From positions 1 through 64,000 of the forward strand of contig CBFFRP010000052.1 in assembly GCA_965644295.1 (NCBI GenBank): 64,000 nt of DNA, written 5' to 3'. The notes beneath the pieces are model-generated. The model saw only the letters and a program-made list of their open reading frames with translations, did no database searches and was not told the DNA's origin. Positions 34,104 through 46,123 of this stretch are shown piece after piece (within the stretch, counting starts at the first letter, position 1; each line of letters opens with the position of its first letter). The position numbers were made by a program, and so were the translations under genes. Source of the DNA: Paraphysomonas bandaiensis (taxonomy: Eukaryota > Chrysophyceae).

Positions 34104-36176
34104 TCACAAACGGTTAATAACTGATGGGTCAGTAGGGCTCTTATAACTACTCACAACATAAAGATCTCCATAATTGGTAGATGATAGAGGAAGCTTAACG
34201 GCTTTCTCCAGCATATGGGCTTCTGTCTTGGGCCGTTCACGGCCTCCCAATTTTCTGGAATGATTGGGAGACATTATATGTTTGCTGTACGGAACAGGAG
34301 TACAGTCTGGGTTCCCATCTAATACTGCTGGTACAGTTTTGAGAGCCCTTGGTGGCTTGCGACTGCCCACAACCACTTGGCCTAGATGACGAGGAGAGAT
34401 TTGTTTTCTCGTTTTCAAGGAATTTCTCCGCTTACTTGACCCAGAGCTGCACGACAATGAGTCAGCAATGGAATCAAATGTCTTGTCATGTGCTGCCAAA
34501 TCCAGTAGTTCCTCGTCTGTGAGAACTTTATCCGGCTGTACAGATTGCAAATTTCCACTCGCTGCCAGTTCCGTTTTAATGGCATTCATGAAATACGCTG
34601 TCGGCGGAGAGCATGGACGGCTATCGCTAATTTCCATGCTGCATACACTCTGATGCTGGCCCTGCCCTATTAGCACACCTGGGGAACTTGACCTCTCTGA
34701 GTTTGTTGGAGCAGTACTGACAACCTTGTGCCATATATCCTTCGCTTTCGAAGGGCTAGTTGAAGTAAAGCTTCGAACAAACGGCAAATCAGTCTTTACA
34801 GGTCGGAATCCGGCTGCCCTGGACACCACTGGATATTGCCCCGGGGTGGCCACAGTAAAAGGGTCACAAGAGTGTTTCGTTGATCCCAGGGCACCTAAGC
34901 CGCGTTTTTTTGGAGAATTGGAACGGGGGCAAGATTGGGTTATTTTTTTGAACCGGGAAACGTCGTCCATGGACACAGAGCCGGGGCGCTCACTTCCGTC
35001 GCACTCGAATACACTAGCATTGAACTGAAATACTCCGGTTTCGCCAGTTCTCCCCATGTTAATCTCCGTTAACTCGGAGTTCGGCAGTACGCCAGACATA
35101 TTAGCCACAGACTTGTTAGAACGTTGCAAGGGAAGAGTGTCACCAATATAGGCAAGAACAGCATCAACAGTCATGGAACAGCCTTTGAATCTCTCAATAA
35201 AACATTCAATGGTGTGATCATCAATAACTCGCATAATATCTCGTATCTGAGGATCATTTTTCTCTTTTAAGCGTTCGAAGAGTTTCTGCATATACACAGT
35301 TAGAATTAACCGTTATTAAACTACCACCTATGCAACTACAAACTCGCAATCGAGTATGAGCACAGCTATGCCTTCCACTCACCTGACGGAAGGCGTTAAC
35401 CTTCCTCCTATACTGAATTTCCTTGCGTCGAGAGCTGGAGTATTCCTCATTATGCTCCCTCACCGTATCACGAAGGCTTTTCACTTGGGCGATATTTTTC
35501 TTTATCATTTCCCTGTGCACACAACTAGTGAGTATTCCACATACTAATAAAAATAAAATTGTGCACACATGCATCGGCATTTGTTACTCGGATGGCAATA
35601 CAGAATCATACAGTTCATTTACGTTTTGCTTTGTGCGACTGTCTCGCGGTGAGAGGTTAGGTTGGCGTCTTTTTCAGCTTTTAATGTTCCCAAAGAATCT
35701 GCACGCGGGACATGTACCTCCACTGCAGGTACAGTCTTCGTGCCAAAGCGATACTCAGATGTGCCTTTACCTAACTTTTTACAGCGCTCAATTTCCTTTC
35801 GTCTCTTACTATTAACCTCAGGCTCGAGAAGATAAGCGGGGGTGCTTACAACGCCCAGTGAAACAGGCTTAAACTTATGTCTTTGCAAGTTTCCGTCCGC
35901 TCTTGCCTTCATGACTGCGCGGGGCACATGATTAGCGTTCATAGTCTCATTACTGCTTGAAACGGAATACTCTCCTTTCAACACAGCAGTGGCAATTCTT
36001 TCCTTCTGAGCAGCGCTTAATCCTCTTTCATCGAAAGAACTCTTCAAGGCCTCTCTGACAGCTCCGTCAAACACATCACTAGCAGCTCGCTCTGATGTCG
36101 GCCGATCTCTCAGTTTATTTCTGGACTCTTTCCTGAGAATGTCTTTCACAATGAACTGCGGCAAACTCTCTTCCAT
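34104..36176 (-). CDS. Unidentified coiled-coil protein with long disordered tail
   Basis: Three exons: about 35617-36176 (starts MEESLPQFIVKDILRKESRN), about 35390-35510 (EMIKKNIAQVKSLRDTVREH, a charged coiled coil) and 34104-35285 (KLFERLKEKNDPQIRDIMRV onward). Splices AAAAC/GGAA and CAG/AAA keep phase, giving roughly 620 residues. The N-terminal part is basic and helical with the short repeat-like block VFDGAVREALKSSFDERGL. The third exon begins with helices and then becomes Ser/Pro-rich and probably disordered, with numerous SP and TP sites (SNSPKK, TSTSPSK, SSSPG). The C-terminus contains RKLGGRERPKTEAHMLEKAV. No domain was recognised. The composition would suit a cytoskeletal or ciliary scaffold, but that is only a guess. 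It is divergent to the channel gene. Confidence 0.7.
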
Positions 36177-37137
36177 GGCGACTCCTCTCACTCTGTGTGT
36201 GTGTTGATATATATATACGGGGGACTGACAGACACAGCAGATCACTGCATACGAGCCGACTGTCTGAAAGGTTCAGCTGTACGCTGATGGGCGACGGCTG
36301 GTATTTATAGTTTGGAGAGTGACTGAACTGTGAGGATAAGGTGAGGTGAGGTGAGGTGACAGACTGGACCTGGAGCGGAGTGGAGTGCAGTGGACCTCGA
36401 CATGTGCTGTATGTATGTATGTATGTACTATGATGCTCTGTTGGGACTGCTGTGATATAACTGCACTGTGTATAGAACTACAGGGAGTATACCGCTGTAT
36501 ATGGACTAGTTCCCACACGTATAGCAGATGTACAGCACTTCCGGTTCGTTACGACTCTCAGGTCAGGTGTGTACCATACGTACATACGTATACATATATA
36601 CGTACTCGGTAGTGTCACATGTTCCAGAGGTGTGGAAACTTCGATATCAGCATATTGTATTCTACACAGTATATATGATGTATTTTGACCAAATTTTGGT
36701 GAACGTATCGGCAGTCAGCATGTTATTTTTCGGAAATAAATTGAAGCATATATTCTCTATATTACTGCAATACAACTACGGCAGAAATTCAGATAATTGT
36801 TATCTCAATATTAGAGGCATCTTGGAACAAAAATATACAAAGGAGGCCGATAGACCTGCGCATACACCATACCATACTACATCATCACTGTACACCGCTA
36901 TACGCACTGCAGGAGTTCGTGTATATACGATATACTGTACTGCACTGCACTGCACTGCACCTGTAGAGGTCAGAGGAGTGTAACAGAACTCCATGTGAAG
37001 GGCCTCGATACACACATATGCTGTACACAAGCCACCCGATACCTGACTATCCCACCAGATGATCTGGTCTGGTTCTGCTCACTGCTCCTTACGCGTTGGT
37101 TCATAGTCTCCTCTGACGCTCTCATCAGTTGATAAGC
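36177..37137. promoter_or_regulatory. Divergent promoter interval with TATAC and short tandem repeats
   Basis: Lies between two divergent starts. It contains a GTGAGGTGAGGTGAGGTGA run near 36340, an ATGT run at 36407-36428, GAGTATACCGCTGTATA near 36485, and a TGCAC tandem near 36938. ORFs crossing it have no protein-like composition. Confidence 0.4.
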
Positions 37138-40100
37138 ATGTTTTTCAGTCGCATTAACGCGGCTGTTAAATTCAGCGCCGAGCAAGATAAAGCTGAGAAT
37201 GAAGTCGACAAAAAGGAAAAGAAGGATCAGTTCACTGCCTCTATTATGAAGGAGGTGAAAGAGAAGGAGCGGATGTTGAAGCATATCAGGGTATGGCCGT
37301 TATACTATTGCACGAAGTTTGATGATTTGACGTTAACAGAATTTGGATCCGACTAACCGCCCTTTTCCTATCAAGCAATATATCATGCTGTGTCGCCGTG
37401 CTGAAGACATTGTACAGACTGAAACTTTTAATAACGCCATATTTATTTGTATATTGATGGCCGGAATATTGGTGGGGGCACAAACTTATCCAAGCATGGA
37501 GAACAATACCATCATTAATGTGCTGGACAAACTTATATTAGCCGCCTTCTCGGTGGAAATACTGCTGAAAGTTATGAGTGAAGGCATGAATGCCATCAAT
37601 TACTGGACTGGTCAAGAATGGCATTGGAATAATTTTGATTTTCTAATTGTAGTTTTCTCGATGCCCTTTATACCTGTAGGAAATGGCCAAGTTGCATTCC
37701 TTCGTTTGATTCGTCTGATGCGACTAGCGAAGGTATTCCGCAAAGTTCCCCAGTTACGAATGATCATGACTGGTCTCATGGGAGGTCTCAAGTCAATCGT
37801 ATACATCGTAATTCTTCTGTTATTGGTGTTTTATCTATATGCTATTGCTGGCATTTTCTTTTTTCGCAAGAATGATCCCTGGCATTTCCGTTCTTTGGCA
37901 ATTAGTTTAACGTCCCTCTTTCGATTGTCCACTTTATCGGTAAGTGCTTTCGGTAAATGTGTTGCCAAAAACTTGATAAGAATATCTAATCAATAATTGT
38001 GCAGAACTGGGCGGGCATGTTTTACATCAACTACTATGGATGTGCACACTACTCCGATGGTTTGTATGTGTACTCAGAGGACGAAGTGGAGTCTGATCAG
38101 CTAGGTGCGCCTTTACTCTGTGACAATAAGGCCAGACCCGCTTTGACCATGGTCTACTTTGTGTCGTTCATATTTATTTGTTCATTCAGTATGCTTTCGC
38201 TCTTTGTCGGTGCGATTACTGTGAGCATGTCTGAGAGCATGAACACCATGAAGGAAGAAAAGCAGAAACTAAAGAAGCTTCTTCGACTTAAACAAGCAGA
38301 ACGCACTCTCGATGATAAAACGAACAAAGATAAGCGCGGTCGCCGTTCGTGGGCTCTGGTCGAGATGGCATTCAGCCATGGAAAAGTTGAAATCATATCG
38401 GAAGATAATTCACAGGATCACAAAATAATTCAGTTTTATAAGTGGCTTTCAAGGAAATGTGAAAAACTTGCAGATACAGCTATGTTTCAAAATTTCATAA
38501 CTTTTGTAATTGTCATGGCTGGAGTTCAAGTGGGCCTTAGCACAGATAATGCTATCGAGAACGCGATACACCATGAACTCGTTATTCTCGACACGATTAT
38601 TCGGTATATATTTACGATTGAAGTTGCTGTTAAGCTCATTGCAGAAGAACTTACCCCATGGGTCTATTTCAACAACAATTGGAATACCTTTGACTTTATT
38701 GTAGTTGTGGGATCATATGTATCTGGTGGTGGATCGATCATCGTCATGCTTCGCTTATTGCGTCTTCTACGTGTGTTGAAGCTGATGCGTATGCTTCCTC
38801 AACTTCAAGTTATAGTATCGGCATTGATGTCCGGGTTCAGCTCCATCACATTTATATCAGTAATTCTCCTACTGTTTTTCTACTTCTTTGGAATAATCGC
38901 AATGATTTTATTCTCGCAGAACGATCCATGGCACTTTGGTACCCTTCATATGACAATGATTACCCTGTTTCAGTGCTCAACATTGGACAACTGGACGGAT
39001 ATCCTTTACATAAACTTATATGGATGCGATGTTATTGGATACGATGACTTCTCCCATTTATGCGAAAATCCCAATCCAATGTTTCTCATTACTTCTTTGT
39101 ATTTTGTTGTATTCATTTTGATGGGAGCCTTAGTGCTGCTGACACTATTCATCGGTGTGGTCGCCACAAGCATGGAGGAAGCCACTGAAGATCAGAAACA
39201 GGCTGAGTCCGTTGATGGGCGAGTAGCGACAATAGCCGAAGAACATGATCTAGATGCGCATACAGTTTTGTTATATAGAGAAGTATTCAATGCCATCGAT
39301 CTGAATGGTGGAGGTGTGATAGATTCGAACGAATTAAGACTGGGTATGAAGGCAGCTGGGCGAAATGATGTCACTGATAAACAGTTTCAAAAACTATGGA
39401 GATCTGTTGACAAAGACGGTTCTGGTGGAATTGACTTTGCGGAGTTTTTGTCGTTTATGATGGCACTACGCAACACTCACGCTGAAAAAATAGAAGATAG
39501 ACTGCAGAATAATGAGGAAGATGTCAGTTCTAGAGTTGCAGCAAACACTAATATGATAGCTGAACAGCTCTACAACTGTGCAACCGGTATAGGGCCACTT
39601 GATACCTCTGTGAAGATGGTGGAGTTGTTAAAGCGAACTTCCACTGGTCGGCCAAGTTCAGCCCCTCGTATCTTGAACCGTGAATACTCATCAGAAAGTC
39701 CTCAGAACTCTTGTAAAATGCAGGGTGAACCTGTACAACCACGGCGCTCTATGTCATTACTTCGTGATAACAGTGCGCGTAAAATACATCCCGTAAATTC
39801 TTCTCCACCGCCTACAAGTACCTTCCCGGGGGAGGATTGTATTTCGTATTTTGACGAAGGTAAAGACATTTCGGACTGTCAAAGACCTTTGGGAAGGAGA
39901 TCATATGACTACATACCTGTGGGGGCTACAGGTAATTCTTCTACTTCACAGGATGAATTAACCCCGACACCTGGTGTACTTGACACAATGCCTGTGCCAG
40001 TTGATTCTGCAACCATGCAGGCTGCAGATGGAGTGGATGATAGTCACGTTTTGAACCCGAATCAAAATATATCGGATGAAATAGTCAAGCCGGCAGGAGC

Positions 40101-40401
40101 ATTGGTAACTACGAAGAACCATCTCCCAGATTCCGTCCAACTGCATATACAACCTCGGAGTCCGGGTATTACCTCGAAGAGCAATCCAAGCTCAATGGCC
40201 ACCACTCACGTGAACAAGGTTGCCGATTTCCCTTCAACCTTGAACACTGCTATTCAAGATGATAGAGATGACGAAGTTTCTATGGAGAGCTACGGTGATG
40301 CAAGCAAGGGAGTATCATACAACTCCTCGAGAAATAATGCTGGTCCATCATCCCGTCGTGTTAAGACGAAAAAAGTGGTTTCAAAAGTCTGTTTTGTGTG
40401 A
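37138..40401 (+). CDS. Two-repeat voltage-gated cation channel with EF-hands
   Basis: Two six-helix voltage-gated repeats in one chain of about 1,050 residues. Exons are 37138-37290, 37340-37939 and 38005-40401; introns of 49 and 65 nt keep phase. Repeat I has S4 FLRLIRLMRLAKVFRKV and a pore with TLSNWAGMFYINYYG, split by intron 2. Repeat II has S4 VMLRLLRLLRVLKLMRML and pore TLDNWTDILYINLYG. Pore sequences TLxNW with no second acidic residue in repeat I differ from classical Ca channels and resemble the bacterial Na-channel TLESW layout. A C-terminal EF-hand pair follows: DLNGGGVIDSNE and DKDGSGGIDFAE, both with good loop ligands, so Ca-dependent gating is likely. The tail is disordered and Ser/Pro-rich with RRS(M) sites. 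The layout is like TPC channels, but the EF-hands are C-terminal. Ion selectivity cannot be read confidently. Confidence 0.9.
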
Positions 40402-41070
40402 ATGACCGCGAATCGATATTTTTATATTACTTTTGTCATGTCTTCGTTATATCTTACTATTAGTACAGTATAGTAAATAAAAAGTGTTACCATATTCGTG
40501 AATATCAGAGTATTTTCAGTTACTATTTATTTGTGACATGACTTTAGTTGTGCCAATAGTAAACATGGCATGTGTGGTACAGTACATACAAGAGCATTCT
40601 ACCGATATTTATTACGGCTGGAATTTAAATTCTGTTGTTCTTCGTTTCATTTCATCATTCATACTTGGTCAATTTTCGGGAAGGTAGAGCATTCGGCTGT
40701 GGTATTATATACCCTATAACGTTATTATTTATTATATATGTTGAGTTCTGCATTCTGCAGTATGATGCGATATAGATTGTGCTATTGAAGTGAGTTTATA
40801 ATGTGAATTAGGTGAAATCAAATCATAGGCGTAACGGGTGATAGTTACAAAGGAAGTAAATTCAGTTACTGATAAGTTACTATATAAGATATAGAACTGA
40901 CTGGTGAACATATGATAAACAGATGTTGCTGAAAACAGATGTTAACCAAATGTTACATGAATATGTTTAGATATATAATTATAATTTCTTATTTGAAAGT
41001 GCATTGTGTTCAACAAGCGAGATTAAGGTTTAAGTGTAGAGCAAATTCAACTTCGGGAAATACTATTTAA
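40402..41070. other. Intergenic with R4 copy (40843-40985)
   Basis: 3' flank of the channel gene. 40843-40985 aligns with the R4 block at 33605-33760. No gene. Confidence 0.5.
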
Positions 41071-41255
41071 CCTAGTCAAATTGGTTGACAAACCTAGTCA
41101 CACTATTTTTGGTGGAATAACCTAGTCGAAGTAACAAATGACTCAACCTAGTCAATTTTGGTATTCAACCTAGTCGTTCTTGTATCCATTGATTACACAC
41201 TGTGACTGTCTATGATACTATCTCACACCACACAATATATTAGTGGCTTACAGAG
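41071..41255 (+). repeat. R3 repeat, five CCTAGTC motifs, copy 2
   Basis: Motifs start at 41071, 41093, 41121, 41147 and 41169 (spacings 22, 28, 26, 22), identical in layout to 8926-9110 and followed by the same ATCCATTGATTACACA tail. Confidence 0.8.
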
Positions 41256-41937
41256 CATCAAAGCGAACACTTAAACATAACAATAAGCTTATATATATAC
41301 ATCTCTACCTAACACAGTATTATTAGTCATACTGTATCTTTAATCGTCATGATACTATATAGTATTTTTGACTTCGTATTACAGTTTTTCACATTGTATT
41401 TAATGTATTCTACAGTTCTATCTTAGGGAAACATAAGTAATCCAATAAGCAATATGCTATATAGACTATATAGGGTTATATCTTGTTAAGAAGAGTCAAA
41501 AGTATCGTAAAGTCGATAAAAAACTACAACAAAACTTTAATTAATTGAGTGCTACCACGTTGCATAGCAATACATTAAAACATTTGTAGCAGCACACCCT
41601 CCCAAAGTAGAAGCTGGCCACAGAAATATAACTATTAACAAACGAGGGACTTCAGATGTAACGACGCCAGAATATACAACGAATATACTCTGGTGATGTG
41701 GAGCTAACCGCTCGATTCTTACATGGGAGCTCCTCCTTATAAATCTTGCGCTCTTCCTCTCTGGTCCATAACTCTCGCCATGACCACTTCATGCAACAGT
41801 CGAACACTAACCCCAGCTACCCTTAAACCCTCTCTAACATCACTTCAACCATTCATTCCCTGAGGAAGTGTCACCCGATTGGTGGAATAGCCTGACATTC
41901 TTAGTATTGCTCACCTACTGCTGTAGCTATCTTTCCT
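41256..41937. other. Intergenic
   Basis: AT-rich to 41600, then more balanced sequence to the microsatellite. No gene recognised. Confidence 0.45.
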
Positions 41938-42710
41938 ATGTATGTATTATGTATGTATGTATGTATGTATGTATGTATTATGTATGTATGTATGTATGTA
42001 TGTATGTATGTATGTATGTATGTATGTATGTATGTATGTATGTATGTATGTATGTATGTATGTATGTATGTATGTATGTATGTATGTATGTATGTATGTA
42101 TGTATGTATGTATGTATGTATGTATGTATGTATGTATGTATGTATGTATGTATGTATGTATGTATGTATGTATGTATGTATGTATGTATGTATGTATGTA
42201 TGTATGTATGTATGTATGTATGTATGTATGTATGTATGTATGTATGTATGTATGTATGTATGTATGTATGTATGTATGTATGTATGTATGTATGTATGTA
42301 TGTATCTATGTATGTATGTATGTATGTATGTATGTTGTATGTATGTATGTATGTATGTATGTATGTATGTATGTATGTATGTATGTATGTATGTATGTAT
42401 GTATGTATGTATGTATGTATGTATGTTGTATGTATGTATGTATGTATGTATGTATGTATGTATGTATGTATGTATGTATGTATGTATGTATGTATGTATG
42501 TATGTATGTATGTATGTATGTATGTATGTATGTATGTATGTATGTATGTATGTATGTATGTATGTATGTATGTATGTATGTATGTATGTATGTATGTATG
42601 TGTATGTATGTATGTATGTATGTATGTATGTATGTATGTATGTATGTATGTATGTATGTATGTATGTATGTATGTATGTATGTATGTATGTATGTATGTA
42701 TGTATGTATG
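41938..42710 (+). repeat. ATGT tetranucleotide microsatellite, about 770 bp
   Basis: Nearly pure TATG/ATGT repeats with rare interruptions (a TCTATG near 42304, TGTTGTATG at about 42333 and 42423, GTGTATG at 42600). All three frames read Met-Tyr-Val-Cys; these are not genes. Confidence 0.97.
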
Positions 42711-42873
42711 CTTCAGATCTGCCTGGTATTAAGAGGAATCAACTGCAACTACTATTAGCCTATCAATGAATGAACGAGGTTTCTTATCAGAGTAATTGTT
42801 ATCGTAGTTGTGTATTGGATCACGTATCTTTTTATTAATATCATATTGTTATTGGTGTTATTGGTGGTGGGAA

Positions 42874-44498
42874 ATGAAGAGGTCGAGTGTAGGAGGTGAT
42901 GCTATCAGACGACAGCGCAGGGCATTCTATCGTGACCCAATGGCCATTCTATTCATGATATTTGCTGTATTTGCGATGTAAAGATGTATAAGTGTTTTAT
43001 TGTGAAGTATTAACCGTTTCATGCACAGACTTACAGTGTACATATATCTGTCCACTTCTCTTGAAGGTAGCGACAAAGTGATAAACTTCTTTCACGAAGC
43101 CGCAGCGCAAGGAAAGCCCAATATTCTAATGCCACCAGAAAATAACTCAACTCCAATACAACTGCAGCCAAGCTTAGTTCAATCTGGGCCGGGGCTGGAG
43201 GTGTTAAAGTTGAAGGGTGGCTCAGGAACCCGCTTAAATCGAGAAACCATGAGACAGGAACTTGGAGCATTTGCACGAAATTTTAATTCGTCTAGGGTTG
43301 AGGTACATATTATTTTTATGACTTATATGCATACAGTATGAATCTCACACACTATGTCTATTGTGGCTCACATCTGTAAATGTCATTGACTGCTCTCACT
43401 GGTGCTACGCCCTGCTCGTAGGACATATATTGTCCTGATACCCCACCAGCAGACTACCCCAAGACATATCCAATGAAAGCCTTACTGGACAATTGGAATA
43501 CCGATGATACGGACATCCCGCCTTTCCACTACAACTCCCTGTGCTACTTTGATTATCAGACGGAGTACAGTAAGGCTTTGGCGTACAGAAATGCTGAGCT
43601 GCCGTTTGTAATTCGCAACATACCTGAAGTAGATGAGGTGGTCAGGCGCTGGAGTGATTTAAACTACCTCAACAACCTTTTAGGGCCAGATAAGAAGTAT
43701 ACGACAACAATATCCAAAGACAATCATTTCATGTACTATAGAAAAGCAGGAAAAAATAGTCATCAGTTTAAGGATCAATACGGGAAGCCGTGGACGAAAC
43801 CGACTGATAAGACATCGCTGACATTTAAGGAATGGCTGGCCTTGGCAGTAGAAAATCATAATAGAACTCTTGATCAAAGGCACCACTACTATTTCAGAGT
43901 TAGTGGTGAAAATCCAGGTCATTTTATATACAAGGAACTGCCTTTCTTCAATCCCAAAGAGAGCTTCTTTATTGTGAAACCGTCAGGACAACGTGGAATA
44001 CACTGTAGGTAATATATTGATTGTGTGACATAGAAGCACGCGTTATGTATTCACTCCAGTGCTTTGCATCGGACACCTGATGTTGTCACTATTATATTGC
44101 GTGATAAGTGTGTGCTGAACAGGTTCGGAATGAGAAGTGTAATATCCGAGAATCACTATGACGGTAGTCGGAATTTTGCTGCTACGTTCAGTGGTCTACG
44201 TCGTTGGATTTTAAACCATCCCGATCAGTGTGACAATTTGTATCTTTTCAAATCCAATCATCCATCCGCTAGACATAGCTCCATTGACTGGTCTCAACCG
44301 GACTACGAGACTCACGAGCGATTCGCCACTGCTAGAAGCAATGAACTAATAGTTAAGCCAGGAGATGTGGTATATCTCCCGACGAATTGGTTTCATTACA
44401 TTATATCGCTCAATATCAACATTCAATGTAACACTCGTTCAGGGCGCACCTCCCAGTATGATAAGTATATTAGTGACGAAATGTGTCGTACGTATTAG
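42874..44498 (+). CDS. Membrane-anchored cupin/JmjC-like (Cupin_8) protein
   Basis: A probable non-heme iron, 2-oxoglutarate-type double-stranded beta-helix protein. Exon 1 (42874 on) reads MKRSSVGGDAIRRQRRAFYR then PMAILFMIFAVFAM, a short basic N-terminus plus one hydrophobic segment, so a type II anchor is likely with the rest lumenal or extracellular. The linker is Ser/Gly-rich. The folded part runs from DIYCPDTPPADYPKTYP through PFVIRNIPEVDEVVRRW. The catalytic region has MRSVISENHYDGSRNF (HxD iron ligands), GLRRWILNHPDQCDNLYLF, HPSARHSSIDWS and a distal VYLPTNWFHYIISLN (third His). Three introns join in phase. Lumenal cupin_8 proteins of this type occur in many algae and protists, and some are linked to glycoprotein modification. 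The substrate is unknown. Confidence 0.82.
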
Positions 44499-44683
44499 GA
44501 ATATATATGATTTGTAAAAATGATACATTTACTACGTAATACAGAGTCTTTGTGACAACGTGTCGTTTAATATCCAGTAATGATATTTCAAGAAAGGAGT
44601 TTTTATCACAATCGTAGGTGTTTTTTTTAAGGCAACTAGCAGAGAGTGCGCACAACAAGCTTACGAAAATCAAACAACTACTG
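44499..44683. other. 3' flank and TSD of the transposon
   Basis: Short spacer; the last 8 bp (44676-44683, AACTACTG) are the left target-site copy. Confidence 0.6.
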
Positions 44684-45976
44684 CAGGGCGCCTGGTAACC
44701 ATTAATGACAATTATAATGGCATTAATGAAAAATGATTCATGTGTTTCTACGCTCAGGTGGGTGTCATTGTGATTGCTGTCGGATGAGAGCAAACTGGCA
44801 TTATTAAACGTCTTTAGATATTTCATCAAGGAATGCCAGTTTGCTCGCTCAGTTTCAGAAAACAAACATAAAGTCCTGACTCGGTGGTTCTGAGATTCAC
44901 TCAGAAGAAGACTCTATTAATTACACCGTCATCAACGTTTTTGGCCATCATCATTGCTTAATATAAGGTATTATTACAGAGTATAATTACTTTGTCTAGT
45001 TGTGTACTGCAGCTCCTTTCAACTTTTGGGGAAAGGATAGTTTTATGAATGTTTTCGAGGTGAAGTAAGCATATTTTTAATGCTTTTTTAGAGTTTTTGA
45101 GTATGAGTACGTTATTATGTTGTTGCTCAGGAAACTATTTTCTAATCCTTATAGCAATAAGTTTGCCACTGATAATGAACAGAGTTTCTACATAGTAGCT
45201 GTAGAGTTGCATGAACATTGTTTAGATTTCACTTAGTTCTAATATATCAAGAACCAGTACATTCCATTATGTTGAGTTTTGCTGTTGGGGCAATTAAAAG
45301 CTGTAATTCTACCCTTCAGTTATATCTCCTGGTTTGAAGATTCAATGTACAGCTTTGAATTGAGAGGGAGTGTTGAGTTCTGCTGATGGGGCAAATAAAA
45401 GCTGTAATTCTAAGGTATTGGAATTATGACCGTTAGTCGAAGAACAGTAGTGGTAAACAGTATTATGAGAACTAACAACATGATGGCTACTGTAGTAATG
45501 AAACTGAGTATAATATAATAGTGATCATACAAGATAGTGACGATGTAAGATCGTACGAGAAATGATTTACTAAGTTAACTGGACGTGTATTCACTCATTA
45601 ATCTTATTATAAAAGTATAATCAATATCTCTTCTCATTCATCAATTTCATGTTATCTCTACGACCAATCATTTCTCGTACGATCTTACATCGTCACTATC
45701 TTGTATGATCACTATTATATTATACTCAGTTTCATTACTACAGTAGCCATCATGTTGTTAGTTCTCATAATACTGTTAACCACTACTGTATTCTTCGACT
45801 AACGGTCATAATTCCAATACTTAGAATTACAGCTTTTAATTGCTCCAACAGCAGAACTCAACACATTAATGGTAGTAGTCCAGTTCCCGGCAATTGTAGT
45901 ATGGCATTAATGAAAAATGTCCCATTATAATGGCGTTACCAGTAATGCCATTACCATTAACAGTTACCAGGCCCTG
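44684..45976. mobile_element. hAT-like non-autonomous element (MITE)
   Basis: 1,293 bp flanked by an exact 8-bp duplication AACTACTG (44676-44683 and 45977-45984). Termini are CAGGGCGCCTGGTAACC on the left and, in reverse complement, CAGGGCCTGGTAACTG on the right. Both are followed by imperfect subterminal blocks rich in CATTAATG and ATAATGG. CAGGG ends with an 8-bp duplication are the hallmark of the hAT superfamily. No transposase frame is present, so it must move in trans. Internally it holds a 15-bp-arm hairpin (44788-44802 with 44832-44846) and the long palindrome at 45370-45864. Confidence 0.85.
45370..45864. repeat. Long inverted repeat (198-bp arms, 98-bp spacer)
   Basis: 45370-45567 and 45666-45864 are reverse complements with only a handful of single-base differences or indels. 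Both arms begin with the R4 block GTGTTGAGTTCTGCTG...AAAAGCTGTAATTCTAAG. A partial direct copy of that block also sits at 45271-45317. It is nested within the hAT-like element. Confidence 0.9.
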
Positions 45977-45984
45977 AACTACTG

Positions 45985-46123
45985 TAGTAGATAACAATAA
46001 AACACTCCTATTTACGTTAATTACAAGTTTTACTCTGATATCCTGCTAGCACTAAAACGATACAGTCAACAGGAAAACACAAGACTCAAGCGGGTTAGAT
46101 TTATCATACACATTTTCACAACT
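45985..46123. other. Short spacer after the transposon
   Basis: Unique sequence and 3' flank of the minus-strand gene. Confidence 0.5.

Noticed and set aside
36528-36983. 151-codon ORF in the divergent promoter
   Set aside because: Composition follows TATAC and TGCAC simple repeats, and there is no upstream splice or homology support.
41868-42769. Three overlapping long ORFs of Met-Tyr-Val-Cys repeats
   Set aside because: They are translations of a tetranucleotide microsatellite: every frame is open because ATGT repeats contain no stop. No flanking coding signal.
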